Shown here: positions 43,094-52,003 of the stretch, one piece after another
Numbering within the stretch: the stretch's first letter is position 1
Layout of the letters: each line of letters starts with the position of its first letter
Assembly (NCBI RefSeq): GCF_028765165.1
Contig: NZ_JARADB010000002.1
Location: forward strand, 558,001-622,000
DNA from: Paenibacillus sp. MAHUQ-63
GTDB lineage: Bacteria; Bacillota; Bacilli; Paenibacillales; NBRC-103111
Reading direction: 5' to 3'
DNA length: 64,000 nt
Notes under the pieces: generated by a model
Told to the model about the DNA's origin: nothing
Database searches by the model: none
Seen by the model: the letters and a program-made list of their open reading frames with translations, nothing else
Made by a program: the position numbers and the translations under genes

Positions 43094-43579
43094 ATGGAAG
43101 CAAGGATTGAGAAAATTAAGCAGCAGCTGCAATCCCAAGGGTACAAGCTTACCCCCCAACGGGAAGCGACTGTGCGTGTACTTTTAGAAAATGAACAAGA
43201 TCATCTTAGCGCCGAGGATGTCTTCATGCTCGTCAAAGATAAAGCTCCGGAGATCGGTCTGGCAACCGTGTACCGTACCTTAGAGCTGCTCAGCGAGCTG
43301 CATGTCCTGGAGAAAATGAATTTTGGCGACGGGGTCGCGCGTTACGATTTGCGGGACGACAGCACGCGTCATCATCATCACCATTTAATTTGTGTCCAGT
43401 GCGGGACTGTGGACGAAATTATGGAAGATTGGCTCGGTCCTTTGGAAGAAAGACTGGACAAAGATTTTCATTTCCAAGTGCTGGATCATCGGCTTGATTT
43501 TCAAGGTATTTGCTATCGCTGCAACGAGCGGGGAAAACCGGACTCATTGGACAAATCCAAAATAACAGCATCGGAATAG
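43094..43579 (+). CDS. fur: Ferric uptake regulator Fur
   Basis: 161-residue Fe(II)-dependent repressor. The N-terminal winged helix includes GYKLTPQREATVRVLLEN and ATVYRTLELLSEL. The metal sites include HHHHHLICVQCG, the later VLDHRLDFQGICYRC (structural zinc Cys pairs) and His/Asp residues between. Location between spoIIM and DUF4227/xerD matches B. subtilis fur rather than perR or zur. GGGGGAGG precedes the ATG at 43094; an in-frame ATG at 43067 lies upstream of it. A terminator follows. Confidence 0.93.
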   Translation: MEARIEKIKQQLQSQGYKLTPQREATVRVLLENEQDHLSAEDVFMLVKDKAPEIGLATVYRTLELLSELHVLEKMNFGDGVARYDLRDDSTRHHHHHLICVQCGTVDEIMEDWLGPLEERLDKDFHFQVLDHRLDFQGICYRCNERGKPDSLDKSKITASE

Positions 43580-43596
43580 ATACTGTTCATACACAG

Positions 43597-43637
43597 AAAA
43601 TGCCTGTATGCACCTCGCGTGCGTACAGGCATTTTGT
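43597..43637 (+). terminator. Terminator after fur
   Basis: AAAATGCCTGTATGCAC (43597-43613) pairs with GTGCGTACAGGCATTTT (43619-43635), 5-base loop, T-rich tail. Confidence 0.88.
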
Positions 43638-43747
43638 TGTTGCTGACATATACTGGTATCAGAATTGATCATGTGTTTTTTCACATATTCGGACTGGAAG
43701 CTTGGGAACATTATGATTAATGCTGATTAGAAAGAGGGTTGACGCGA

Positions 43748-44875
43748 ATGACTGCTAAAGTTGTAATCGGCGTCCCGAAGGAAATCAAAAATAATGAAAA
43801 CCGCGTCGCTCTAACGCCGGGCGGAGCGAGCATGCTTCTGCTTGCCGGGCATCAGGTGCTGGTTGAAGCGGGTGCCGGCGCCGGAAGCGGCTTCGGCGAT
43901 GACGATTACGCGCGTGAGGGCGCGCTTATCGTCCCTGATGCAGCTGAGGTGTGGGCACGCAGCGATATGATTATGAAGGTGAAGGAGCCGCTTCCCGCCG
44001 AGTACGGATATTTCCGCGAAGATCAGCTGCTCTTCACGTATTTGCATTTGGCGGCTGCTGGGGATTTGGCTGACCATCTGCTCAGCAAGAAGGTGACGGC
44101 AGTCGCCTATGAAACGATCCAGCTCCCTAACGGGTCGCTGCCGCTTTTGACGCCGATGAGCGAGGTGGCCGGCCGCATGTCGGTTCAGATCGGCGCCCAT
44201 TTCTTGGAGAAATTCTACGGCGGGCGCGGTATCCTGCTGGGCGGCGTACCGGGCGTACCGCCGGCGAACGTGGTCATTCTAGGCGGAGGCATCGTCGGCA
44301 CGAACGCGGCGAAGATGGCGCTCGGCCTTGGCGCGAGCGTCGTCATTATCGAGCGGAGCGCGGACCGGATGCGGGCTTTGGACGATATATTCGGAGGCCG
44401 GCTGAATACGTTGATGTCGAATCCCTTCAACATCGCCAGTGCCGTGCAGAAGGCGGATCTCCTCATTGGCGCCGTTCTCATTCCTGGGGCGAGAGCTCCG
44501 CGGCTGGTGACGGAAGCGATGGTCCAAGCGATGAAGCCCGGCGCCGTCATCGTCGATGTCGCTGTGGATCAAGGGGGCTCGATCGAAACGATCGACCGCG
44601 TGACGACACACAGCGACCCGACGTATGAGAAGCATGGCGTCGTGCACTATGCAGTCGCCAACATGCCTGGCGCCGTTCCGCGAACGTCCACGCTGGCGCT
44701 GACCAATGTTACGCTCCCGTATGCCTTGGAGCTGGCGAACAAAGGATTGATCGAGGCCGTAACGGCCAATTATGCGCTGCAGCTCGGCGTCAATACGTAC
44801 AAAGGCAGCGTGACGCATCCGGCCGTCGCCGAAGCGCTGGGACTGCCGTATGTGAAGTTGTCCGAATTGTCATAA
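43748..44875 (+). CDS. ald: Alanine dehydrogenase
   Basis: NAD-dependent interconversion of L-alanine and pyruvate, important for growth on alanine and for sporulation. 375 residues, with [19 protein letters not shown] at the N-terminus, [11 protein letters not shown] (substrate Lys), the NAD loop [20 protein letters not shown] near residue 170, and a [14 protein letters not shown] segment. The ATG at 43748 follows GAGGG; an in-frame TTG at 43739 is too close. One gap of about 110 bases separates it from the fur terminator. Confidence 0.96.
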   Translation: MTAKVVIGVPKEIKNNENRVALTPGGASMLLLAGHQVLVEAGAGAGSGFGDDDYAREGALIVPDAAEVWARSDMIMKVKEPLPAEYGYFREDQLLFTYLHLAAAGDLADHLLSKKVTAVAYETIQLPNGSLPLLTPMSEVAGRMSVQIGAHFLEKFYGGRGILLGGVPGVPPANVVILGGGIVGTNAAKMALGLGASVVIIERSADRMRALDDIFGGRLNTLMSNPFNIASAVQKADLLIGAVLIPGARAPRLVTEAMVQAMKPGAVIVDVAVDQGGSIETIDRVTTHSDPTYEKHGVVHYAVANMPGAVPRTSTLALTNVTLPYALELANKGLIEAVTANYALQLGVNTYKGSVTHPAVAEALGLPYVKLSELS

Positions 44876-44908
44876 TCGGGGCCTGTTCCTCATATCCTGT
44901 CCTAAACA

Positions 44909-45172
44909 ATGGATAGAAATGGGGGATGGCCTATAATCTTTTCGTACCGTAAGCTGCTTGTGAGACTGCGCTTTATCCTGATGTTCATGGCGCTGACCGT
45001 CGTCATTTATCAAGTCATGCTCGTGCTTTCCAGCTGGATCGAACCTGTGAACCGGTACCGCACGCCGACGGGAAATTCCGTCAAGGTTTTCGGCCAGCAT
45101 GAGCATGCTACGGCTCCGGAATCCGGTCCAATGAGCGACAGGCTGCGATTATTTTATTGGTATGGCGAATAA
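44909..45172 (+). CDS. DUF4227 membrane protein (YqzK-like)
   Basis: 87 residues with one membrane helix (RFILMFMALTVVIYQVMLVL), followed by an extracytoplasmic tail with NRYRTPTGNSVKVFG. This fits DUF4227/YqzK, which lies between fur and xerD in Bacillus. The start is unclear: the ATG at 44909 has no ribosome binding site, while a GGGGG at 44919 points to a start near 44933, where only ATA/ATC codons are in frame. Confidence 0.72.
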   Translation: MDRNGGWPIIFSYRKLLVRLRFILMFMALTVVIYQVMLVLSSWIEPVNRYRTPTGNSVKVFGQHEHATAPESGPMSDRLRLFYWYGE

Positions 45173-45206
45173 TAGAGGAGATTGTCAGCCTACCGTTGAA
45201 TGCTAT

Positions 45207-45222
45207 CCATATCAAGATATGG
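45207..45222 (+). repeat. Perfect inverted repeat before xerD
   Basis: CCATATC (45207-45213), 2 bases, GATATGG (45216-45222), 27 bases before the xerD start. It could be an operator; no T-run follows. Confidence 0.45.
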
Positions 45223-45248
45223 CATGATAACGAAGGAGTTTACTAGGC

Positions 45249-46148
45249 ATGATGATGGTTGACCTGCAATCCTTCATTCGATTTCTATCCGCCCATCGGG
45301 GACTTTCTAAGAATACGCTGGAATCTTATGAAAGGGATCTGCAGCAGTTTATGGAGTATTTGGGACAGCATGGTATTATGGCCTGGAGAGAAGCCGGCAA
45401 GACGCATATCGCCGGCTTCATGGCCCAGCTCAAGGGGCTTGGCCGTGCATCGGCAACCATTTCGCGTCATTTAGTTTCCATTCGCGCCTTTTTTCAGTAT
45501 ATGGTCAAAGAACGGCTGCTGGACACAGACCCTTCCGTCTATGTGGAGGCTCCCAAATTGGAGAAGAAGCTGCCGAAGGTGCTTTCCGTGGAAGAGGTGG
45601 GGAAGCTGCTGGATGCCCCCCAGCCGGAGCAAGTCAGCGGCGTTCGCGACAAAGCGATGCTGGAGCTGCTCTATGCTACCGGCATTCGCGTGTCCGAGCT
45701 GATATCGCTGAATGTGAGCGACGTTCATTTGCAGCTCGGCTTTATTCGTTGCATTGGCAAAGGGGATAAAGAACGCAACATTCCGCTGAGTTCCATCGCG
45801 ATCCGCTGCCTGACGGCTTATATTCAGAAGGACCGCAAGAAGCTGTTGAAGAAAACGGCGGACGAAGAAGCTTTGTTTATCGGACATCTCGGCACACGGA
45901 TGACGCGGCAAGGCTTTTGGAAAATTTTGAAGCGGTACGCCAGCGAGCTGAACATTGCCGGAGACATCACGCCGCATGCGCTGAGGCATTCATTCGCGGC
46001 TCATTTGATTGAGAATGGTGCGGATTTGCGGTCCGTTCAGGAAATGCTGGGGCATGCCGATATTTCGTCCACTCAATTATACGTGCAGGTCACGAAGCTC
46101 AAAATGAAGGAAGTTTACAATCGCGCTCATCCCAGAGCGAATATGTAA
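45249..46148 (+). CDS. xerD: Site-specific tyrosine recombinase XerD
   Basis: Resolves chromosome dimers at dif with XerC. 299 residues: an N-terminal SAM-like domain (RFLSAHRGLSKNTLESYERD) and a catalytic domain. The active site includes Arg in ATGIRVSELISL, the HALRHSFAAHL box, LGHADIS and the nucleophile Tyr in STQLYVQV. Position after fur and before deoB matches B. subtilis xerD (ripX). AAGGAG lies upstream. Confidence 0.95.
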   Translation: MMMVDLQSFIRFLSAHRGLSKNTLESYERDLQQFMEYLGQHGIMAWREAGKTHIAGFMAQLKGLGRASATISRHLVSIRAFFQYMVKERLLDTDPSVYVEAPKLEKKLPKVLSVEEVGKLLDAPQPEQVSGVRDKAMLELLYATGIRVSELISLNVSDVHLQLGFIRCIGKGDKERNIPLSSIAIRCLTAYIQKDRKKLLKKTADEEALFIGHLGTRMTRQGFWKILKRYASELNIAGDITPHALRHSFAAHLIENGADLRSVQEMLGHADISSTQLYVQVTKLKMKEVYNRAHPRANM

Positions 46149-46152
46149 GTCG

Positions 46153-46190
46153 AAACAGCGGCATTCTCCGTAAAGAGAGGCTGCTGTTTT
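46153..46190 (+). terminator. Terminator after xerD
   Basis: AAACAGC (46153-46159) pairs with GCTGTTT (46183-46189), extended inward with mismatches; a short T-run follows. Confidence 0.65.
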
Positions 46191-46258
46191 GCATTCATAC
46201 AATGGAAATGCGATAATGAAGGGTGGAACAAATTGTGTATACATTTGGAGGGACAAGC

Positions 46259-47431
46259 GTGCGATTTGAACGAATTGGTTTAATCGTTTTGGATAGCGTC
46301 GGCATCGGCGAGTTACCGGATGCCAATCAATTTGGCGATACAGGCAGCCATACGCTTGGCCATATCGCAGAGCGGGTCAGCGGATTCTCGCTGCCGAACT
46401 TGCAGCGTATGGGCTTGGGCAGCATTGCAGAGATCAAGGGCATCCCGGCTGCGGATGCGCCGGAAGCATACTACGGCAAGATGGCCGAAGTGTCGGTCGG
46501 CAAAGATACGATGACCGGGCATTGGGAGTTAATGGGACTTCGGATATCCACACCGTTTAACGTATTCCCGGAAGGATTTCCGGCCGAGCTTATCACGCAA
46601 TTCGAACAGGAAACAGGCCGCAAGGTCATCGGCAACAAGCCCGCTTCAGGTACGGAGATTCTGGACGAGCTTGGCGAAGAACAGATGAAGACGGGCGCAT
46701 GGATCGTCTATACGTCCGCGGACAGTGTATTCCAGCTCGCCGCGCACGAGGATGTCATTCCGCTGGAGGAGCTGTACCGGGCGTGTGAGATTGCCAGACG
46801 GTTGACGCAAGGACCGTATGCCGTCGGCCGGGTTATTGCAAGACCGTATGTCGGCGAGCCGGGCGCTTTCAAGCGGACGCCGAATCGCCACGATTATGCG
46901 GTGAAGCCGCCTGAGCCGACGGTGATGAATCATCTGCAGGAGGCCGGCTACGATGTGATCGCGATCGGGAAGATCAACGATATCTTCGACGGGGAAGGCG
47001 TGACGAAGACGACATCCACCAAGAGCAACCTCGACGGCATCTTGAAGACGATTGAGACGCTGGGTACGCCGTTCAAAGGGCTGGCGTTCACGAATCTGGT
47101 GGATTTCGACTCCTTGTACGGACACCGCAGGGATCCGGAAGGCTATGGCCGTGCGCTGCAGGAGTTCGACAGCTATGTGCCGCAGCTTAAGGAGAAGCTG
47201 GGACCGAACGATCTGTTGATCCTGACGGCGGATCACGGCAACGATCCGATTCATCCGGGCACGGACCATACACGCGAGTATGTGCCGATTCTGCTGTACA
47301 GCCCGAGCTTCACTGCACCGGTTTCGCTGGGCATCCGCAGCACGTTCGCCGATCTTGGCGCAACCATTGCCGAGAATTTCGGCGTGAAGCAGACGGGACA
47401 GGGCGAGAGCTTTCTGCATCTTCTAAAATAA
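46259..47431 (+). CDS. deoB: Phosphopentomutase
   Basis: Interconverts (deoxy)ribose 1- and 5-phosphate, linking nucleoside phosphorolysis to central metabolism. 390 residues of the alkaline phosphatase superfamily, with the metal motifs [23 protein letters not shown] (phospho-acceptor Thr) and [10 protein letters not shown] near the C-terminus. The GTG at 46259 is 6 bases after GGAGGG; the frame is open to 46223 without a better site. It heads a deoB-PNP1-PNP2 cluster. Confidence 0.96.
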   Translation: MRFERIGLIVLDSVGIGELPDANQFGDTGSHTLGHIAERVSGFSLPNLQRMGLGSIAEIKGIPAADAPEAYYGKMAEVSVGKDTMTGHWELMGLRISTPFNVFPEGFPAELITQFEQETGRKVIGNKPASGTEILDELGEEQMKTGAWIVYTSADSVFQLAAHEDVIPLEELYRACEIARRLTQGPYAVGRVIARPYVGEPGAFKRTPNRHDYAVKPPEPTVMNHLQEAGYDVIAIGKINDIFDGEGVTKTTSTKSNLDGILKTIETLGTPFKGLAFTNLVDFDSLYGHRRDPEGYGRALQEFDSYVPQLKEKLGPNDLLILTADHGNDPIHPGTDHTREYVPILLYSPSFTAPVSLGIRSTFADLGATIAENFGVKQTGQGESFLHLLK

Positions 47432-47451
47432 TGCTTGGGAGGAATACACCT

Positions 47452-48279
47452 ATGTCAGAAGCGTCCATCATTCAAAAGATTCAAGAGGCAGCTGATTTTA
47501 TTGCCAAAGAAACGAACATTCAACCTCAAATCGGACTCATACTGGGTTCGGGTCTCGGAGTGCTCGCCGATCTCATTGAGCAGCCGATCGTCGTAGATTA
47601 TTCGCGCATTCCCCATTTCCCGGTATCAACCGTGGAAGGTCACGCGGGGGAGCTCGTCGTAGGTACGATACAAGGCAAGCAAGTGCTGGTCATGAAAGGC
47701 CGGTTCCACGCTTACGAAGGATACGGGGCTGAGACGGTTTCCTTTCCTGTGCGCGTCATGAAGCAGTTAGGCGTAGAAACGCTGATCGTCACGAATGCGG
47801 CGGGCGGCATTAACGAGAACTATCAAGTCGGCGATCTGATGGTGATCAGCGATCACTTGAATCTGACGTACCGCAATCCGCTGATCGGACCGAACGATTC
47901 GGCGCTGGGCGTACGCTTCCCGGATATGTCGGAAGCTTACAGCAAGCGGCTGCGCAAATTGGCGCACGAGGTTGCGGCTTCCCAGGATTTCAAACTGCAA
48001 GAAGGCGTCTATGTCGGTCTGCTGGGGCCCAATTACGAAACGCCGGCTGAAATTCGTATGTTCCGTACTCTCGGCGGCGATGCGGTCGGTATGTCCACAG
48101 TGCCTGAAGTTATCGTTGCCCGTCACGCCGGGATTGAAGTGTTAGGTTTCTCCTGCATCTCCAATATGGCGTCCGGGATTCTGGATCAGCCGCTGTCCCA
48201 TGCGGAAGTGATGGAGACGACGGAGAAAGTGAAGCCGAAATTCCTGAAGCTGGTGCTCGGCATTATCGCGGCTATTTAA
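47452..48279 (+). CDS. punA: Purine nucleoside phosphorylase, 6-oxopurine type
   Basis: Trimeric PNP that phosphorolyses inosine and guanosine. 275 residues. It has the phosphate loop LGSGLGVLADLI, FPVSTVEGHAGEL, TNAAGGINENYQ, and the base-recognition pair equivalent to human Glu201 and Asn243: Glu196 in NYETPAE and Asn238 in CISNMASG. These residues define 6-oxopurine specificity. GGGAGG precedes the ATG at 47452. A paralogue follows 19 bases downstream. Confidence 0.94.
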   Translation: MSEASIIQKIQEAADFIAKETNIQPQIGLILGSGLGVLADLIEQPIVVDYSRIPHFPVSTVEGHAGELVVGTIQGKQVLVMKGRFHAYEGYGAETVSFPVRVMKQLGVETLIVTNAAGGINENYQVGDLMVISDHLNLTYRNPLIGPNDSALGVRFPDMSEAYSKRLRKLAHEVAASQDFKLQEGVYVGLLGPNYETPAEIRMFRTLGGDAVGMSTVPEVIVARHAGIEVLGFSCISNMASGILDQPLSHAEVMETTEKVKPKFLKLVLGIIAAI

Positions 48280-48298
48280 TATAGAAGAGGAGATCAAC

Positions 48299-49153
48299 AT
48301 GGAATTGACTTACATACAGAAAATTAATGAGGCGGCTGCCTTCATCAAGTCCCGGTTAGGAAGCGCTGCGCCGGTGATCGGCCTCGTTCTGGGCTCCGGC
48401 CTTGGCGATATGGCGAATCAGGTGGAGAACCCGGTTGCGATCGATTACAGCGAGGTGCCGCATTTCCCGATTTCTACGGTGGAAGGGCACGAAGGCCGCT
48501 TCGTGGCAGGTACGCTCGAAGGCAAGCAAGTGATCGTGATGCAGGGACGTTTCCACTATTATGAAGGCTACGATATGAAAAAGGTTGTATTCCCCGTTTA
48601 TGTCATGAAGGCTATCGGCGTGCAAACGGTCGTGATGACGAACGCGGCGGGCGGTATGAACCGCAGCTTCCAAGCTGGCGATCTCATGGTCATCAGCGAT
48701 CATCTGAATATGACCGGCGACAACCCGCTGATCGGTCCGAACCACAGCGAGCTGGGCGTTCGGTTCCCGGATATGTCTGAGGCGTATAACCGTGAATACC
48801 GTGCGCTGGCGCATAAGCTGGCCGAATCCGTCAAAGGCGAAGACGGTGTGGCGCTGAAGCTGCAAGAGGGCGTTTATGCCGGCATTACAGGTCCGACGTA
48901 CTGCACGCCTGCCGAGCTGACGATGCTTGCCCGTGTCGGCGGAGATGCCATCGGCATGTCCACCGTAGGCGAAGTGATCGCCGCGCGCCACGCCGGACTG
49001 AAAGTGCTCGGTATTTCCTGTATTACCGATATGGCGATCGGCGAAGAGCTGGAGCCGCTCACACATGAGCAGGTGGTTGCCGTGGCGAACCGGACGAAGC
49101 CGAAATTTATCGCGCTGGTCAAAGCATTCGTACGTGAAGTTCAGTTGGGGTAA
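48299..49153 (+). CDS. Purine nucleoside phosphorylase paralogue with altered base site
   Basis: 284 residues, clearly homologous to the preceding PNP along its length (LGSGLGDMANQV, ISTVEGHEGRF, TNAAGGMNRSFQ). The two base-recognition residues are changed: Cys202 (TYCTPAE) replaces the Glu and Asp244 (CITDMAIG) replaces the Asn. An Asp at this place is found in MTA phosphorylase and in PNPs that accept 6-aminopurines, so adenosine-type substrates are likely. Ribosome binding site AGGAG. It is a tandem duplicate that has diverged. Confidence 0.9.
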   Translation: MELTYIQKINEAAAFIKSRLGSAAPVIGLVLGSGLGDMANQVENPVAIDYSEVPHFPISTVEGHEGRFVAGTLEGKQVIVMQGRFHYYEGYDMKKVVFPVYVMKAIGVQTVVMTNAAGGMNRSFQAGDLMVISDHLNMTGDNPLIGPNHSELGVRFPDMSEAYNREYRALAHKLAESVKGEDGVALKLQEGVYAGITGPTYCTPAELTMLARVGGDAIGMSTVGEVIAARHAGLKVLGISCITDMAIGEELEPLTHEQVVAVANRTKPKFIALVKAFVREVQLG

Positions 49154-49300
49154 TGGAGTCCCGGTTTTAATTGAAATTTAATGTAAAACGGGATTCTTTA
49201 GACCTATTCATCAATGCGAAGTCATGCTAGAATATAGTTAATAAGAACTATATTCGAAGGTATCCAATCGTGAGATACCTCTTCTGGGGTGTGATCGAGC

Positions 49301-49738
49301 ATGTCAGTCCAACAATTAATGGTCGCTAACTGTCCGCGCTGCGGTAAAGTGTTTCAGAAAAATTTGCGAAATCAATGCTCGGACTGCAGCCGCAGCGTAG
49401 ACGGACTGCTGCAGAGCTGTCATGATTACTTGCACAGAAATCATCGTTCCACGAATGCAGAGTTAATGGCCGCCACAGGCGTAAGCCGCGAGATGATGCT
49501 GGCGTGGATGAAAGAGGGCAAGCTGCTCCTTTCGGATTATCCGAATTTGAATTATCCCTGCGCCTCCTGTTCGAAATCAATCCGGCAGGGGAAGCTGTGT
49601 GCAGACTGTGCCTACCGGATCACCCGCGACATCAAAGAGCTGCAAGCCAAAGACCAGGCGCTCCAGCCGTTGCGGAGAGACAAACCGGGAATATCCGCCG
49701 GAGGTTTTCAAATTCGGGAACGATTGAGCGGTGTGTAA
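49301..49738 (+). CDS. YvyF/TIGR03826-like zinc-finger protein
   Basis: 145 residues. The N-terminal pair CPRCGKVF and CSDC, and a central CASCSKSIRQGKLCADC, form two zinc-binding Cys clusters. Between them a MerR-like helix-turn-helix segment reads TNAELMAATGVSREMMLAWM. The layout matches the flagellar-region protein family TIGR03826 (YvyF). In B. subtilis that gene sits in the flgM region; here no flagellar gene is near. A hairpin at 49771-49795 follows. Confidence 0.82.
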   Translation: MSVQQLMVANCPRCGKVFQKNLRNQCSDCSRSVDGLLQSCHDYLHRNHRSTNAELMAATGVSREMMLAWMKEGKLLLSDYPNLNYPCASCSKSIRQGKLCADCAYRITRDIKELQAKDQALQPLRRDKPGISAGGFQIRERLSGV

Positions 49739-49770
49739 TTTACGCCGGAGTGGGCAATAGTAAGACTAAT

Positions 49771-49795
49771 ATCCTCCGTTAAGGGGGATGTTTTT
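49771..49795 (+). terminator. Terminator after the YvyF-like gene
   Basis: ATCCTCC (49771-49777) pairs with GGGGGAT (49783-49789, one G-T pair), then TTTTT. Confidence 0.72.
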
Positions 49796-49916
49796 ACGAA
49801 GGCTCATTCACAATTCCGACACAAAATATTCAAAGATTTGCCACTAAACATGTATGGGATTGTCTCGAGATGTTAGGTAGAATAGATGAAGTGAACACAA
49901 TATGAGGGGGATATGC

Positions 49917-50300
49917 ATGCAAAAGTGGATTTTCTTTGTGTTATTTATACTTGCGGGCGCATTGGGGCTGGGAGTCCTCTTTCAAGATATCTCTGAACGC
50001 CAAGAGGCCAAAGCAGCAGAAGCAGCCGGAAGCAAGATGCAACAGCTTAAAATCGTCGCTTCCAACTGGCAATTCGACGCAGCCGATTACACGATCAAAA
50101 GCGGTCAAGCTACGAAAGTTTCCTTGTCTTTAAAAGAGGGCGTTCACGCGATTGAAATCAAAGGATTGGATATCAAGCTGGACAAAGAAAACCCGTCCAA
50201 AGAAATTACTTTCGACAAACCGGGAACTTATGAGATTGATTGCATCCTTCCTTGCGGTGAAGGCCACGCCAAAATGAAATCAAAATTGGTTATTCAATAA
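49917..50300 (+). CDS. Membrane-anchored cupredoxin with CuA-like motif
   Basis: 127 residues. An N-terminal signal or anchor (WIFFVLFILAGALGLGVLF) is followed by a cupredoxin domain. The C-terminal CDCILPCGEGHAKM-type stretch gives Cys109, Cys113, His117 and Met120 in the CuA spacing Cx3Cx3Hx2M, with His77 upstream as the possible fourth ligand. It resembles the CuA domain of cytochrome oxidase subunit II but stands alone. Possible roles are copper delivery or electron transfer. The ATG at 49917 follows GAGGGGG. (Residues seen: DCILPCGEGHAKM.). Confidence 0.83.
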   Translation: MQKWIFFVLFILAGALGLGVLFQDISERQEAKAAEAAGSKMQQLKIVASNWQFDAADYTIKSGQATKVSLSLKEGVHAIEIKGLDIKLDKENPSKEITFDKPGTYEIDCILPCGEGHAKMKSKLVIQ

Positions 50301-50323
50301 CAAGAAAAAGTGAAGAATAGTTC

Positions 50324-50351
50324 GAAGGGGGCTCAGGCAGCTCCCTTTTTT
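50324..50351 (+). terminator. Terminator after the cupredoxin gene
   Basis: AAGGGGGCT pairs with AGCTCCCTT around a 5-base loop (with small imperfections), then a T-run. Confidence 0.75.
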
Positions 50352-50391
50352 CGATTTCTATAAACATGAAAACGCTTAGGAGGAATCAGAG

Positions 50392-51693
50392 ATGAGAATG
50401 GTCGACTTAATACATAAGAAGCGTTCTGGCGAAGTGTTGAGTGAGCAAGAGATTATCTACATCGTGAACGGCTATACAAAAGGGGATATCCCGGATTATC
50501 AAATGTCGGCTCTGCTCATGGCCATCTACTTCAACGGCATGACGAGCGGGGAAATCTCGGCGCTGACGATGGCGATGGCCGAATCCGGGGAAATGATCGA
50601 TTTATCCGGAATTGCCGGGATTAAGGTGGATAAGCACTCGACAGGGGGAGTCGGTGATAAGATCAGCCTGATCGTGGGACCGATTGTCGCCTCGCTCGGT
50701 GTGCCGGTGGCCAAAATGTCAGGCAGAGGGCTGGGCCACACCGGCGGGACGGTAGATAAGCTGGAGTCGATTCCGGGTTTCCGGATCGAGCTGTCTAAGG
50801 AAGATTTCATCGCGGCGGTGAATACGAACAAAATCGCGATCGTCGGCCAGAGCGGCAATTTGGCCCCTGCCGACAAGAAAATGTACGCGCTGCGGGACGT
50901 TACAGCGACCGTCGACTCGATCCCGCTGATCGCCAGCTCGATCATGAGCAAGAAGATTGCTTCCGGGGCCGATGCGATCGTGCTGGATGTGAAGATCGGC
51001 TCGGGCGCTTTCATGAAAACCGTGGAGGATGCCAGGGTGCTGGCCCGTACGATGGTGGATATTGGGCTCAAGCTGAACCGCCATACGATCGCGATGATTA
51101 CGGATATGGAGCAGCCGCTCGGCCGCGAGATCGGCAATGCCAACGAAATCCGCGAATCGATCGAGGTGCTGCGCGGCACCGGCGACAAGGAGCTTACGGA
51201 GGTGGCGGTCTCCGTTGCCGCTTATATGGCGCTGCTTGGCAAAGTGTTCGGGAGTTTCGAAGAAGCGCAGGAAGCCGTGCGGGATATTGTGCGGAACGGG
51301 AAAGCGCTGGATACGTTCAAGCGATTCGTCGCAAGCCAAGGGGGCGATCCGAACGTCGTGGACCGTCCGGAGCTGCTGCCGACAGCGGGGTATCATGTTG
51401 AGGTGACGGCAGAGCGCGAAGGCTATGTCAACCGGATTGATGCCGAACAGATCGGCATCGCCGCCATGCTGCTGGGCGCCGGGCGGGCGAAGAAAGAGGA
51501 TCCGATCGATTATGGGGTAGGTCTAACGCTGAACAAGAAGATCGGGGACGCGGTGAAGGCCGGAGAATCCATCTGCACCGTTCACGCGAACCGGCAGGAT
51601 GTGGCGGAAGTGATCGCGATGATCCGCGGCGCTTACGGCATTGAAGACGGTCAGCCGGCACCGGTTAAATTGATCTATGATGTGATTGTATAG
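50392..51693 (+). CDS. pdp: Pyrimidine-nucleoside phosphorylase
   Basis: Phosphorolyses uridine, thymidine and deoxyuridine. 433 residues of the NP-II family, with DKHSTGGVGDKISL, MSGRGLGHTGGTVDKLES, and the C-terminal barrel-sandwich domain (RAKKEDPIDYGVGLTLNKK). The ribosome binding site is AGGAGG. Together with deoB and the two PNPs it completes nucleoside salvage. A perfect hairpin terminator follows. Confidence 0.95.
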   Translation: MRMVDLIHKKRSGEVLSEQEIIYIVNGYTKGDIPDYQMSALLMAIYFNGMTSGEISALTMAMAESGEMIDLSGIAGIKVDKHSTGGVGDKISLIVGPIVASLGVPVAKMSGRGLGHTGGTVDKLESIPGFRIELSKEDFIAAVNTNKIAIVGQSGNLAPADKKMYALRDVTATVDSIPLIASSIMSKKIASGADAIVLDVKIGSGAFMKTVEDARVLARTMVDIGLKLNRHTIAMITDMEQPLGREIGNANEIRESIEVLRGTGDKELTEVAVSVAAYMALLGKVFGSFEEAQEAVRDIVRNGKALDTFKRFVASQGGDPNVVDRPELLPTAGYHVEVTAEREGYVNRIDAEQIGIAAMLLGAGRAKKEDPIDYGVGLTLNKKIGDAVKAGESICTVHANRQDVAEVIAMIRGAYGIEDGQPAPVKLIYDVIV

Positions 51694-51704
51694 CTTGTGA
51701 GCGT

Positions 51705-51737
51705 AAGGTCTGAGGAGTTTCTCCTCAGACCTTTATT
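51705..51737 (+). terminator. Terminator after pdp
   Basis: AAGGTCTGAGGAG (51705-51717) pairs perfectly with CTCCTCAGACCTT (51721-51733) around TTT; the T tail is short. Confidence 0.88.
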
Positions 51738-51823
51738 GTTTAGGTTTGGGGCGGAGCTTACCCTTTATTTATGTTCAGCGTGTGGTGACGTGTGGTGACG
51801 TGGGGCAGTGTGCGATGACGTGC

Positions 51824-52003
51824 GGAAATACAGTGCGCTAAATTACCGAAAACAGCACTTTTGGCGGGTGAAGGGGAAATACGATGCGCTATTCTCACCG
51901 AAATTGGCCTATATCGAGACTAATGCTCGAAATAGCGGCTTGTATTTCCGCATGGTAAGAAAAAAGCCCCATTTTGATCAAAATAACGTATCGTATTTCC
52001 GCA
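51824..52003. repeat. GGAAATAC / TATTTCCGC motif array
   Basis: GGAAATACAGTGCGCTA at 51824-51840 and GGAAATACGATGCGCTA at 51875-51891 are near-identical, 51 bases apart. The reverse motif TATTTCCGCA occurs at 51943-51952 and 51994-52003, also 51 bases apart. The array therefore has two copies in each orientation around a centre near 51915. Confidence 0.8.
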
